Source: Bacillota bacterium (GTDB lineage: Bacteria > Bacillota > Clostridia > Oscillospirales > Acutalibacteraceae). Taken from it: a stretch of DNA of 64,000 nt. Below are positions 17,625-26,198 of this stretch, piece by piece. The notes beneath the pieces are model-generated. The model ran no database searches, had not been told where the DNA came from, and saw only the letters and a program-made list of their open reading frames with translations. Each line of letters starts with the position of its first letter. Within the stretch, counting starts at the first letter, position 1. The translations under genes were made by a program, and so were the position numbers. The stretch lies in contig JAEZCC010000045.1 of NCBI GenBank assembly GCA_023412715.1, positions 74,765-138,764 of the forward strand, read 5' to 3'.

Positions 17625-18524
17625 ATGAAGAAAAAAAATATTGCTATTTTCGCTGCGGTAGCCGTCCTTTCTGGAACCATACTGATTCCCTCGGTACGGG
17701 CTGCCGCAGAATCCGCGCTGTCCGTTTTCCGCGTTTCGGACGCAAAAACGATCACCGTCTCGGTGACCGATATCCAGGACATCGCGAATTACGTCAAGCA
17801 GCTCAAAGCGGGCGTGAAAGACGGCAAGACGGCCGGGGAGGCCGGGCTGAAGAAGGATACGGCGAATCCTCAGGCGGCCGTCAAATCCGCCGTCAGGCCG
17901 CTTGCCGACGCGAAGGATTTTACCGCATTTCAAATCTCCCTGCCCCGCACGAACGCGGGGACCCCAAAGCTTTATTCCATCGCTTCCGGCTCCAAAACTT
18001 TTACGCTGAACACGGCGGACATCAACGCGCAGCTTGCAAAACTGAAGGGAAACCCGATCAGCGGCAGCCTGAACGGCACAAAAATCACCGTCGGCACTCC
18101 GCCGGCCGCAATCGCGGAATACCCGGATTTTACCCTGATTGAAACGCAGGGCGTTTCTGTGGACGCGCCGCGCGATGCGCTCAGCACGCTGTGGAGCGAA
18201 CTCACGAGCCAGCCCATGATCCCCGCCGATCTGAGCTCCCAGCTTGCCGTAATCGACCCCGCGAGCCGCGACGTGTACCTGCCGGTAATCGAGGGCCTCG
18301 GGCGTACAACCGATCTCGGCGTCACGACCGGATATCTCTATTCCGCGAAAGATCTCGCCCAGGTTGCCGCTCTGGTCCCCAATCTTGCGACGGCAGGGCA
18401 GGTGACGAAGCTGCAGAAGGAAAACGCGTCCGCCCTCATCTGGGTCAAAGACGGCGTCCTTTCCGTCCTGGCGGGCAATCGGTCCGACAGCGAATTGTCG
18501 CAGATTGCCAGGAGCATCCGCTGA
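17625..18524 (+). CDS. exported protein of an ABC transporter operon (DUF4367-like)
   Basis: A 299-residue exported protein. ATG at 17625 follows AAAGGAG; residues 1-27 (MKKKNIAIFAAVAVLSGTILIP) are a signal peptide or anchor. The ectodomain ends with WVKDGVLSVLAGNRSDSELSQIARSI, which resembles the end of DUF4367/LolA-like extracytoplasmic domains. No lipobox Cys is seen. It overlaps the ATPase gene by the ATGA motif and belongs to a three-gene operon with that ATPase and the permease, so it may act as an extracellular partner or sensor of the transporter. The exact function is unknown. Confidence 0.65.
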   Translation: MKKKNIAIFAAVAVLSGTILIPSVRAAAESALSVFRVSDAKTITVSVTDIQDIANYVKQLKAGVKDGKTAGEAGLKKDTANPQAAVKSAVRPLADAKDFTAFQISLPRTNAGTPKLYSIASGSKTFTLNTADINAQLAKLKGNPISGSLNGTKITVGTPPAAIAEYPDFTLIETQGVSVDAPRDALSTLWSELTSQPMIPADLSSQLAVIDPASRDVYLPVIEGLGRTTDLGVTTGYLYSAKDLAQVAALVPNLATAGQVTKLQKENASALIWVKDGVLSVLAGNRSDSELSQIARSIR

Positions 18525-19435
18525 TGATCATCGAGACCGAAAACCTGACGAAGGTATACCAGAACAAAGCCGCAGTCAATTCCGTAAATCTGTCCGTTGA
18601 AAAAGGGCAGATTTACGGCTTTCTGGGGCCGAACGGCGCGGGAAAAAGCACCTGCATCAAAATGCTGATCGGCCTGGTCTTCCCTACTTCCGGGCAAGGC
18701 CGCATTCTCGGGCGCCCGCTCGGCGACGTGAGGGCCCGGAAGAAGCTCGGCTATCTGCCGGAAATGTTCCGCTATCAGGCATGGATGACCGGCGAGGACC
18801 TGCTCAATTTTCACACGAGGCTGTACCGGCTGAGCCCCGACAAAGAACGCAACGCCAGGGTGCTGAAGCGCGTGGGCCTGCTGGGGCAGGAAAAATACAG
18901 GGTCGGCGGATATTCCAAGGGCATGCAGCAGCGCATCGGGCTTGCCTGCGCGCTGCTGCCCGACCCCGAGTTGCTGTTCCTTGACGAGCCCACCTCCGCG
19001 CTCGACCCCATTGGGCGAAAAGACGTGCGCGACATCATCCTCGACCTGCAGAAAGAAGGTACCACCGTATTCCTGAACAGCCACCTGCTCAGCGAGGTCG
19101 AAACGGTCTGCGACCATATCACAATCATCAATCAGGGCGCGGTCGTCAAATCCGGCGCCATGCAGGATCTGTTAAGGGAACAATCGACCCTTGAGGTCAA
19201 CTGCGGCACGCTTTCCGAAGAGCTGTTCTCTTTGCTGAAACAGAAATTTGATCCGGGGCTGGCGCCTCAGCGGGAAGACGGGGGCCTGACCGTTACGCTC
19301 AAAAGCAAAGACGACGTCTCTCAAATTGCTTCGCTGCTGGTCTCGAAAGGCGTGAAACTGAACGAGCTTACTCCCCACCATGAAACGCTGGAAAGCGTTT
19401 TCTTAAAGGTGGTCGGAGAGGAGACCGCACAGTGA
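18524..19435 (+). CDS. ABC transporter ATP-binding protein
   Basis: A 303-residue nucleotide-binding subunit. Walker A GPNGAGKST, Q-loop region GYLPEMFRYQAWMTGEDLL, signature YSKGMQQR, Walker B LLFLDEPTSALDP and the switch His in LNSHLLSEVE are all present. The C-terminal 80 residues are the extension typical of drug- or lantibiotic-type exporters (CcmA/NatA-like). The ATG overlaps the preceding stop (ATGA), with AGGAG upstream. It pairs with the permease that follows with a GTGA overlap. Confidence 0.95.
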   Translation: MIIETENLTKVYQNKAAVNSVNLSVEKGQIYGFLGPNGAGKSTCIKMLIGLVFPTSGQGRILGRPLGDVRARKKLGYLPEMFRYQAWMTGEDLLNFHTRLYRLSPDKERNARVLKRVGLLGQEKYRVGGYSKGMQQRIGLACALLPDPELLFLDEPTSALDPIGRKDVRDIILDLQKEGTTVFLNSHLLSEVETVCDHITIINQGAVVKSGAMQDLLREQSTLEVNCGTLSEELFSLLKQKFDPGLAPQREDGGLTVTLKSKDDVSQIASLLVSKGVKLNELTPHHETLESVFLKVVGEETAQ

Positions 19436-20286
19436 GAGCGATTATGGATTCCACGCTCAAAGAAGCGATCCGCAAAAAGACGTTTATCGTCATGAGCGTC
19501 ATCACCGTCCTTTACCTCGTCTTCTGGGCGGCCATTCTGCATTATTTTCAAAGCTCGGATTTCGGCGGCAGGAACGCGGGCTTCAGGCCGCTGGCATCCA
19601 TCCTTCTGGCCCAGACGGGCCTGCAGTTTTCTTCCATGCTGGTGTGCCTGCTGACCATCGTGCTCGGCGCCGGCGCCATCGCCTCCGAGCTGGAGAGCGG
19701 CATGGTCCACGCAATCCTGTCAAGGCCGCTCTCCCGCGGGGAATATCTGCTCGGCAAGCTCGCCGGGCTGTCCGTCCTGATTGCCGCCTGCGCCACCGCC
19801 CTGTTTGCCGCGATTCTTCTCATCGGGCGCGCGTATTCGCTGGACACGATCACCGCGCTTTCTTTCGCCCAGATTTTCAAGGGCTGGGTCGTCTATACGC
19901 TCGTCCCGCTGATTCTGCTCTGTCTCACGCTGTACGGCTCCATCACACTGAAGGTGGTCCCGAACGGTCTGCTGATGATTTTCATCTATCTGCTCGGCAA
20001 CATCGGCGGGATGGTCGAGATGATCGGCAACTACATCAACAGCAAAGCCGTAAACAGCACGGGAATCTTCCTGAGCCTGGTCTCGCCGTTCCACACCCTT
20101 TATTCGACGGCCGAAAGGATTCTGCTGCCGTCCTCCGGCCTGGCCGGAGAGGTGATGCGCGGCGCCGCCGGCCTGACGGGCAGCGGACAGCCGGCGTCCC
20201 CCGCGATGTTCGTCTATATCGCCATTTACACGCTCGGTTTTCTGGCGCTTGCCGCCCGGAAATTTGGCCGAATCGATCTGAATTGA
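19432..20286 (+). CDS. ABC-2 type transporter permease
   Basis: A 284-residue membrane protein with about six hydrophobic spans, of the ABC-2 class. An ASELESGMVHAILSRPLSRGEYLLGKLAG segment after the second span is the usual cytoplasmic motif of this class. The start is a GTG overlapping the ATPase stop codon (GTGA), which fits coupled translation. It forms the channel of the exporter encoded by this operon; the substrate is unknown. Confidence 0.9.
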   Translation: MRAIMDSTLKEAIRKKTFIVMSVITVLYLVFWAAILHYFQSSDFGGRNAGFRPLASILLAQTGLQFSSMLVCLLTIVLGAGAIASELESGMVHAILSRPLSRGEYLLGKLAGLSVLIAACATALFAAILLIGRAYSLDTITALSFAQIFKGWVVYTLVPLILLCLTLYGSITLKVVPNGLLMIFIYLLGNIGGMVEMIGNYINSKAVNSTGIFLSLVSPFHTLYSTAERILLPSSGLAGEVMRGAAGLTGSGQPASPAMFVYIAIYTLGFLALAARKFGRIDLN

Positions 20287-20360
20287 CGATATTTCCACGC
20301 AGAGCCCGCTGAATCTCAGACGAAAAGCGGCACTCCGGGCAGCCCCCCATAAACGGCAGA

Positions 20361-20411
20361 AAAGCAGAGGGATCCGAATCGCCGCGGTTCGGATCCCTCT
20401 GCTTTGTTTTT
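20361..20411 (+). terminator. Rho-independent terminator of the ABC operon
   Basis: An 18-base perfect stem AAAGCAGAGGGATCCGAA / TTCGGATCCCTCTGCTTT followed by GTTTTT. Confidence 0.9.
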
Positions 20412-20496
20412 CATGAATTGACGCTCGTCTTACCGCTGCATGCGCTGACCTGCTGTATCTTTAAGTCATATATATAAATAAATATATCTTATATAG

Positions 20497-20525
20497 TTGA
20501 CATTTTGACCGGATTATGATACTCT
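20497..20525 (+). promoter_or_regulatory. putative promoter of the small XRE gene
   Basis: TTGACA, 17-base spacer, TACTCT (weak -10), in a very AT-rich tract, ending about 20 bases before the ATG. Confidence 0.5.
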
Positions 20526-20545
20526 GTTGACAGGAGGCGACAACG

Positions 20546-20761
20546 ATGGGAAAAAATCTGCGGATTAAGGCCGCACGGGCGGCAAAAGACATGACGCAAA
20601 AGGACCTTGCGGATGCCGTCGGGGTCGCCCGCCAGACAATGAACGCCATCGAAAAAGGCGACTATAACCCCTCGATACACCTGTGCATCGCGATCTGCAA
20701 AGTCCTGGGCAAAACCCTCGACCAACTGTTTTGGGAGGATAACGAGTATGAAAATCAATAA
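20546..20761 (+). CDS. small XRE-family repressor
   Basis: A 71-residue DNA-binding protein that is almost entirely one lambda-Cro/XRE helix-turn-helix: MTQKDLADAVGVARQTMNAIEKGDYNPSIHLCIAICKVLG. The ending DQLFWEDNE is typical of the YgzD/YdzF-like small regulators that sit before a short membrane protein gene. AGGAGG lies upstream of the ATG. It overlaps the next gene by 14 bases, so it probably controls that gene and itself. Confidence 0.9.
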   Translation: MGKNLRIKAARAAKDMTQKDLADAVGVARQTMNAIEKGDYNPSIHLCIAICKVLGKTLDQLFWEDNEYENQ

Positions 20762-21206
20762 AGACGGTCTCGACGAAATGCAGGAAGAAAGGCGCAACAG
20801 CATCGGCAACCAGATGTTCCTGCTGATGTCTTACGCCCTTCTGCTCAACTCGGGGCTTTACGGGGCCGGAATCCGCTGGCTGCCGTACCCCGCGGACGTC
20901 ACGGTCATCCTCATGGCCTGCATGGTCATATACCTTGTCAGATCGATAACGGCGAACGCATACCTGCCCCCGAAAGCGCGGGGCGGAAAAGCCGTAATCT
21001 CCGTGGTTGCTGCGGCGGTCCTTTCCGTTGTCCTCGCAATATCCGCCTGGAACCTCTTTGGCAGGCCGCCTGTTCGGCCGGCCGCCGAAAACGCGAACGA
21101 TCCTTCCGCGCTGATTCTCTTTATCGTGTCAGTCTCCGGCCTGCTTATTTCGCTGGCTGCGGCCGTCATCCGGAAAATAAACGACAAAGACGACGGCGGC
21201 GAGTAA
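20748..21206 (+). CDS. small membrane protein paired with XRE regulator (DUF6773-like)
   Basis: A 152-residue protein with a charged N-terminus (KINKDGLDEMQEERRNSIGNQ) and four predicted membrane spans. The pattern D-E-MQEERRNSIG-Q and the pairing with a short XRE regulator fit the DUF6773/DUF3169-type membrane proteins of Firmicutes. Their function is unknown; a link to envelope stress or quorum peptides has been guessed for relatives. The ATG lies in the tail of the regulator gene, so translation is coupled. Confidence 0.7.
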   Translation: MKINKDGLDEMQEERRNSIGNQMFLLMSYALLLNSGLYGAGIRWLPYPADVTVILMACMVIYLVRSITANAYLPPKARGGKAVISVVAAAVLSVVLAISAWNLFGRPPVRPAAENANDPSALILFIVSVSGLLISLAAAVIRKINDKDDGGE

Positions 21207-21243
21207 GTCCATGGCAGGCAGAGCAGGAAGCATCCCGCGAAAA

Positions 21244-21276
21244 GTCAGGGTCGCGCTTTTCTAGCGCGGCCCTGAC
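21244..21276. terminator. bidirectional terminator
   Basis: Stem GTCAGGGTCGCGC / GCGCGGCCCTGAC with loop TTTTCTA, flanked by short T- or A-rich stretches. It lies between the XRE/membrane-protein pair and the convergent leuB. Confidence 0.7.
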
Positions 21277-21289
21277 CTTCTGTCCGGTT

Positions 21290-22363
21290 TTACAGCAGCT
21301 TTCGGACGGTTTCGCCCATCTCTTCGCAGCCGACTTTTTTCGCTCCCGGCGTCCAGATGTCCGGCGTGCGCGCTTCGGTAAGAGCGCGGGAGACCGCGTG
21401 TTCCACGGCTTCGGCCGCCTGCGGCTGATCGAGGGAATTGCGCAGCATCATGGCGGCCGACAGAATCGTCGCGAGCGGGTTCGCCGTGCCCGTGCCGGCA
21501 ATGTCCGGCGCAGAGCCGTGGATCGGCTCGTAGAGGCCGGCTTTTCCGTCTCCCAGGCTGGCCGACGGCAGCATGCCGATGGAGCCGCTTATCATGGAGG
21601 CTTCGTCCGACAGGATGTCGCCGAACATATTGGAGGTCACAATCACGTCGAACTGTCCCGGGTCGCGCACCAGCTGCATGGCGCAGTTGTCGACGTACAG
21701 GTTCGCAAGATCGGTTTCCGGGAACTCCTCGTCGTGCACGCGGGCGACGGTCCTGCGCCACAGGCGCGAGGATTCCAGCACGTTTGCCTTATCCACGCTG
21801 CACACCCTGCCGCCGCGCTTCTGCGCCGTGCGGAAAGCGACGCGCGCGATGCGCGCAATCTCCGGCACGGAATACATCTCGGTGTCGAAGGCTGCCTCCT
21901 CCCCGTTCACGGTCCTGCGGCCGCGCTCGCCGAAATAGATGCCGCCCGTCAGCTCCCGCACAATCATCACGTCGAGGCCCCCTCCGACGACTTCGTCCCT
22001 GAGCGGGGACGCCGCGCGCAGCTGCGGGAAGATCATGGCCGGGCGCAGGTTCGCGTACAGCCCGAGCGCCTTGCGGATGCCGAGCAGGCCCGCCTCCGGG
22101 CGTTCCCCGCCGGGCAGGCCGTCCCATTTCGGCCCGCCGACCGCGCCGAGTAGCGTGGCATCGGAGGCTTTGCAGGCTTCGACCGTCTCCGGCGGAAGCG
22201 GAGAGCCCGCCGCGTCAATGGCGCAGCCGCCGAGCAGGGCCTCCGTGAATTCCACGCCGAAGCCGAACTTTTCCCCGGCCTTGTGCAGGACTTCCGCGGC
22301 CTGCGTCACGATTTCCGGCCCGATGCCGTCGCCTTTCAGCAGCGTGATGCGGTATGTTTTCAT
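21290..22363 (-). CDS. leuB: 3-isopropylmalate dehydrogenase
   Basis: A 357-residue NAD-dependent enzyme that converts 3-isopropylmalate to 2-oxoisocaproate in leucine synthesis. ITLLKGDGIGPEIV at the start, VRELTGGIYFGERG, SVDKANVLESSRLWR, DIVTSNMFGDILSDEASM-type metal-binding Asp residues, and the NAD loop HGSAPDIAGTGTANPLA are all characteristic. The length is normal. The ATG overlaps the leuA stop (ATGA) and follows GGGAGGA. It is the second gene after the Leu T-box. LeuC and LeuD are not in the window. Confidence 0.96.
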   Translation of the reverse strand: MKTYRITLLKGDGIGPEIVTQAAEVLHKAGEKFGFGVEFTEALLGGCAIDAAGSPLPPETVEACKASDATLLGAVGGPKWDGLPGGERPEAGLLGIRKALGLYANLRPAMIFPQLRAASPLRDEVVGGGLDVMIVRELTGGIYFGERGRRTVNGEEAAFDTEMYSVPEIARIARVAFRTAQKRGGRVCSVDKANVLESSRLWRRTVARVHDEEFPETDLANLYVDNCAMQLVRDPGQFDVIVTSNMFGDILSDEASMISGSIGMLPSASLGDGKAGLYEPIHGSAPDIAGTGTANPLATILSAAMMLRNSLDQPQAAEAVEHAVSRALTEARTPDIWTPGAKKVGCEEMGETVRKLL

Positions 22364-24066
22364 GCCGATTCCTCCCTGTTCTTTTTCGATTCCGCGCGGT
22401 TGATGGCGCAGATAATGCCCTTGACGGAAGCGAGGCTGATGTTGCTGTCGACGCCGACGCCGAACGCGGGCGTCCCGTCCGGGGCCGTCAGATGGATATA
22501 GCACACCGCCTGGGAATCGGCGCCCGACGTGATGGCGTTCTCGCGGTAGGTGACGAACTGGTAGCGGCTGATGCCCACTTCCCGCAGGGCGTTGAAAAAC
22601 GCGCTGATCGGCCCGTTGCCGACACCGCGGACAGGTCGGTCGGCGTCGCCGACCCGGATAACGCCCTCAAAACGCACCTGCGTTCCGTTCTCCGTCTCGC
22701 TTTCGTCGAAGAATTTGTATTTTCTGAGGTTGTAGGGGGATTTGACGCCGATATAATTGTCGCGGAAGACGGCGTACACCTCTTCCGGCTGAAGCTCGCG
22801 CCCGGCCTTGTCACAGGCCTTCTTGATCATGGCGCCGAACTCGGGGTGCATGGCCTTCGGCAGCTCGAAGCCGAAGCCCTGCTGCAGCACGAACGCCGCG
22901 CCGCCCTTGCCGGACTGGCTGTTGATGCGGATAATCGGCTCATACTGGCGGCCGACGTCCGCAGGGTCGATGGGCAGATACGGCACCTCCCAGTGTTGCG
23001 TCGCGCCGGATTTGATGTAGGCCTCGCCCTTGCTGATGGCGTCCTGGTGCGAGCCGGAAAACGCGGTGAAGACAAGGTCGCCCGCGTAAGGATGGCGCTC
23101 GCCCACGCGCATCTTCGTGCACGTTTCGAACATGCGGCGGATATCGCCGATGTGCGAAAAATCGAGCCCCGGGTCCACGCCCTGCGAATACATGTTCATG
23201 GCGACGACCATGACGTCCGCGTTGCCGGTGCGCTCGCCGTTGCCGAACAGCGTGCCCTCCACGCGCTCCGCCCCAGCCATGATGCCAAGCTCCGTCGCGG
23301 CGGTCGCGGTGCCGCGGTCGTTATGCGGGTGGATGCTCAGGATCACGCTGCCGCGGTCCGGGATACGGCGGCTGAAATACTCGATCTGGTCCGCGTAGCA
23401 GTTGGGCGTCGCCATCTCCACCGTATTCGGCAGGTTCAGAATCAGCCTGCGTTCCGGCGTCGGCTGCAAAACCTCCATGACTTTTTCGCAGATGAGGACG
23501 GAGTTGTCGATTTCGGTGCCGGAAAAGCTCTCCGGCGAATACTCGAAGCGGATATTGGCGCCGCTTTTCGCGGCTTCTTCGTCGGTGAGCTGTTTGATGA
23601 GCTTCGCGCCCTCCACGGCGATGCCGATGACGCCCTGCATATCGGTCTTGAAAACAACCTTGCGCTGAAGCGTCGAGGTGGAATTGTAGAAATGCACGAT
23701 GACGTTTTTCGCCCCGCGGATGGCATCGAACGTCTTGCGGATCAGATGCTCCCTTGCCTGCACCAGCACCTGCACGGTCACGTCGTCCGGGATGAAGCGC
23801 TTTTCAATCAGCGTGCGGAGGATCTCGTATTCCGTCTCGGACGCGGAGGGGAAGCCGACCTCGATTTCTTTGAAGCCGATGCCGACAAGCGTCTGAAAAT
23901 ACAGCAGCTTTTCTTCCAGGTTCATCGGGTCCACCAGGGCCTGGTTGCCGTCACGCAGGTCTACGCTGCACCACACGGGCGGCTTTTCAATCACTTTGTC
24001 CGGCCAGGTGCGGTCCGGCAGCGGAACGGACCGGAACGGGACATACTTTTTGCAGCCTTGATACAT
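22360..24066 (-). CDS. leuA: 2-isopropylmalate synthase
   Basis: A 568-residue enzyme that condenses acetyl-CoA with 2-oxoisovalerate, the first committed step of leucine synthesis. Key signs are SVDLRDGNQALVDPM (metal and substrate loop), HPHNDRGTATAATELG (metal His pair), ERVEGTLFGNGERTGNADV, and a C-terminal LeuA regulatory domain (about 430-560) ending GVGVDSNISLASVKGIICAINR. It belongs to the longer form with the N-terminal YVPFRSVPLPDRTWP segment, as in actinobacteria and some clostridia. Regulation is by the T-box leader upstream and, by family, leucine feedback. Confidence 0.96.
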   Translation of the reverse strand: MYQGCKKYVPFRSVPLPDRTWPDKVIEKPPVWCSVDLRDGNQALVDPMNLEEKLLYFQTLVGIGFKEIEVGFPSASETEYEILRTLIEKRFIPDDVTVQVLVQAREHLIRKTFDAIRGAKNVIVHFYNSTSTLQRKVVFKTDMQGVIGIAVEGAKLIKQLTDEEAAKSGANIRFEYSPESFSGTEIDNSVLICEKVMEVLQPTPERRLILNLPNTVEMATPNCYADQIEYFSRRIPDRGSVILSIHPHNDRGTATAATELGIMAGAERVEGTLFGNGERTGNADVMVVAMNMYSQGVDPGLDFSHIGDIRRMFETCTKMRVGERHPYAGDLVFTAFSGSHQDAISKGEAYIKSGATQHWEVPYLPIDPADVGRQYEPIIRINSQSGKGGAAFVLQQGFGFELPKAMHPEFGAMIKKACDKAGRELQPEEVYAVFRDNYIGVKSPYNLRKYKFFDESETENGTQVRFEGVIRVGDADRPVRGVGNGPISAFFNALREVGISRYQFVTYRENAITSGADSQAVCYIHLTAPDGTPAFGVGVDSNISLASVKGIICAINRAESKKNREESA

Positions 24067-24120
24067 AACGGAACACTCCTTTTTTCAGTGCGCCGGTAAG
24101 CGCGGCAATGGTGCGGATAA

Positions 24121-24161
24121 AAATAAAAAGTCCCGAATACAGCTTTCGCTGTATTCGGGAC
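24121..24161 (-). terminator. T-box terminator hairpin
   Basis: Stem GTCCCGAATACAGC / GCTGTATTCGGGAC with loop GAAA, followed by TTTTTATTT on the minus strand. It is the off-state hairpin of the leucine T-box leader. Confidence 0.92.
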
Positions 24162-24413
24162 GAAATCGCGTTTCGTGGTACCACCCAAAGTTCGGCTCGA
24201 CGTTGAGCCCTCGGCAGCCTCTGACAAGGCCCCGGCCGGTAACGCTGCCGCTGCGGCCGCTTCTAACGCCAATGGCATCGAAGACGGCGGCTCCGGGATG
24301 AGCTATGCGCAGTAACGGAAGCGCCGGACTCGCACCGCCCGCCGGCTCTCTGAACGCATTCCAGTCAATGCCTTATTCCCTTCATTGCCTTTTGCTGTTA
24401 TGAAATTGTTATT
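24121..24413 (-). promoter_or_regulatory. leucine T-box riboswitch
   Basis: The 5' leader of leuA on the minus strand. It has the T-box antiterminator sequence TGGGTGGTACCACG (24187-24174), a GC-rich Stem I with an AGAGAGCCGG start, and the terminator hairpin above. In the specifier region the string AGCTCATCCCGGAG places CTC (24302-24300), the leucine codon CUC, where the tRNA anticodon would pair. Uncharged tRNA-Leu should stabilise the antiterminator and turn on leuA-leuB. Specifier placement is by eye. Confidence 0.92.
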
Positions 24414-24442
24414 ATTATAGGCACGGCGAAACCGTTTGTCAA
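24414..24442 (-). promoter_or_regulatory. sigma-A promoter of the leu operon
   Basis: Consensus TTGACA (24442-24437), 17-base spacer, TATAAT (24419-24414). The -35 box overlaps the stop codon of the upstream histidine phosphatase gene. Confidence 0.9.
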
Positions 24443-25152
24443 GATTTTTTTTCGCTTCCTCCCTCTTTGCCGTAAGCGCGCTCCGCCGCCTCGCGAGCCA
24501 GGTCAATCAGCACGACGCCGTCGCTTTCGGCCGGTTTGCCCGGAATTTTGGCGTAGACCTCGCCGACCATGGAGCGCATCCAGAGGCCGGGGGTGATTCG
24601 CATGGAATAGCCGCGCCCGGACTCGGTCATCCAGTCGTAAAATTTCGCTTTCGGCAGCCCGTAGGCGGAAAGGATCGTCATGATGGCCCCGCCGTGCGTC
24701 ACAATCACCGCGGACGTGGTGCCGGAACGCATCAGCCCCTGCACGACCTTCTCGAACGCGGCGCAAACGCGCTGTGCAAACGCTCCCCCGCTTTCCCCGC
24801 CGGGCGGCGTCACGCGCTTTCCGCCGCCGGCGATCCAACTGGCGAACTTCGGGTCGGCCGCCGCAATCTCTTTCGCGGTCCTGCCCTCCCAGGAGCCGAA
24901 ATCGCATTCGCGGAAATCGTCAACCGCAATCGGTTTCACCCCCGGGTACAGGATGTTCAGGGTCTGCGTGCAACGCCTGAGGGGGCTGGTAAAATACGCC
25001 TGCGCCTGCGGGTAGGGCTGCTCCGCGCGAAGCGCGCGCAGGTGTTTTTCTCCTTCCGCGGAAAGCGGCAGATCCGTGCTGCCGATATAGCGCCCTTCTT
25101 CGTTTCCCAGCGTCAGGCCGTGGCGAATCAGGTGAATGGTGTATGATTTCAT
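24439..25152 (-). CDS. histidine phosphatase (phosphoglycerate-mutase-like)
   Basis: A 237-residue phosphatase of the RHG branch. LIRHG (catalytic H11) at the start, SPLRRCTQTLNILYPG, the acid in DDFRECDFGSWEG, and VTHGGAIMTIL (second His) give the complete active site. Relatives act on small phosphates such as alpha-ribazole phosphate or phosphoglycerate; nothing here selects one. ATG at 25152 follows AGGAGG; an in-frame ATG seven codons upstream lacks spacing. The reading frame ends inside the leu operon promoter, so the two are separate units. Confidence 0.88.
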   Translation of the reverse strand: MKSYTIHLIRHGLTLGNEEGRYIGSTDLPLSAEGEKHLRALRAEQPYPQAQAYFTSPLRRCTQTLNILYPGVKPIAVDDFRECDFGSWEGRTAKEIAAADPKFASWIAGGGKRVTPPGGESGGAFAQRVCAAFEKVVQGLMRSGTTSAVIVTHGGAIMTILSAYGLPKAKFYDWMTESGRGYSMRITPGLWMRSMVGEVYAKIPGKPAESDGVVLIDLAREAAERAYGKEGGSEKKS

Positions 25153-25228
25153 GGAAATCCTCCTAATTTTCATGCAAAGGCTTCAAAATACATAGCAATA
25201 TGCTTAATCCGGCACAAAATATAGCGTC

Positions 25229-25257
25229 TTTACAAAAAGTTATAAATGTTATATGAT
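25229..25257 (+). promoter_or_regulatory. promoter of the XRE regulator gene
   Basis: TTTACA, 17-base spacer, TATGAT, ending about 43 bases before the ATG at 25301. Confidence 0.65.
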
Positions 25258-25300
25258 TTACTGGACGTTTTCAGATCAATTTCGACAGGAGAGTACGCGA

Positions 25301-26005
25301 ATGAACAACAACTTTGCGCGAATCATCACCCTTTTGCGGAAGGAACGCGGATACAGTCAAAAAAAAGTAGCCGCCGAACTCGATATCTCACAGGCCCTTC
25401 TTTCACACTATGAAAAGGGGATACGCGAATGCGGGCTTGATTTCGTCGTAAAGGTTGCCGACTATTACAACGTCTCCTGCGATTATCTGCTGGGCCGCAC
25501 GCCCCACCGCAGCGGCGCCACCATCTCGGTCGACGACATCCCCGAGCCGGACGCCGCAGGCAAAGAGAACGTGATGCACGGTACGGGGGGAAGCGTCCTC
25601 CCTCTGCTGAACAAAAAGCTGATTGCAAACTCCCTGAATATTATCTTCGGCATGCTGCAGAAATTCAGCAATAAATCTCTGACCGCCGAAATCTCGGCAT
25701 ACCTGAACCTCTGCATCTACAAGGTTTTCAGGGTGCTTTATTCCGCCAACCTCAAAAACCCGCAGGGGCTTTTCGCCGTCCCGCACAGGCAAAGCCTCGG
25801 GCGCTCCAGCGCGGCGCAGGAGATCGCCCTCTCCAACGCGTCGTGCCTGCTTTCCGGCGAAAAGGTCGACGAGATGGAACCGGTCGAAAAAGGTTCCGTC
25901 CCCCCCTCTTCCCCGGAGAAAATCGCCGAGGAATACCCCCTCTTTTCGTCGTCCCTTTTTAACCTGATTCAAAGCTCAGAAAGCAGGATGGGTGCCAAGC
26001 GTTAG
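25301..26005 (+). CDS. XRE-family transcriptional regulator with C-terminal extension
   Basis: A 234-residue protein. The first 70 residues are an XRE helix-turn-helix (ITLLRKERGYSQKKVAAELDISQALLSHYEKGIRECGLDFVVKVADYYNVSCDYLLG, in two blocks). The remaining 160 residues contain a helical section (ISAYLNLCIYKVFRVLYSANLKNPQ) and a low-complexity Ser/Pro/Glu tail, and match no domain I know. Similar stand-alone regulators are common in Ruminococcaceae; no obvious target lies beside it. The ATG at 25301 has CAGGAGAG upstream. Confidence 0.85.
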   Translation: MNNNFARIITLLRKERGYSQKKVAAELDISQALLSHYEKGIRECGLDFVVKVADYYNVSCDYLLGRTPHRSGATISVDDIPEPDAAGKENVMHGTGGSVLPLLNKKLIANSLNIIFGMLQKFSNKSLTAEISAYLNLCIYKVFRVLYSANLKNPQGLFAVPHRQSLGRSSAAQEIALSNASCLLSGEKVDEMEPVEKGSVPPSSPEKIAEEYPLFSSSLFNLIQSSESRMGAKR

Positions 26006-26101
26006 GCAGCAGGCACGGCCTGTTTCGGCCGGGCGTAAAGCCGTGCGGAAACCCGAGGGAATTCTCGCGCCCGGACAGTCCGAGGAACTGCCCCAGCAGA
26101 C

Positions 26102-26143
26102 AAAAAACGTCTTCGGGGGCTTTTTTCGGCTCCCTCGCCCCCG
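26102..26143 (-). terminator. terminator at the end of the glycogen/GH3 operon
   Basis: On the minus strand GGGGGC / GCCCCC with an intervening loop, followed by GAAGACGTTTTTT. It lies about 55 bases after the GH3 stop codon. Confidence 0.6.
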
Positions 26144-26198
26144 CAGCCCGGATTTTTTATCCCCCGCGGGAAACGGGCGCGGATTCGCCGCACGCCGC

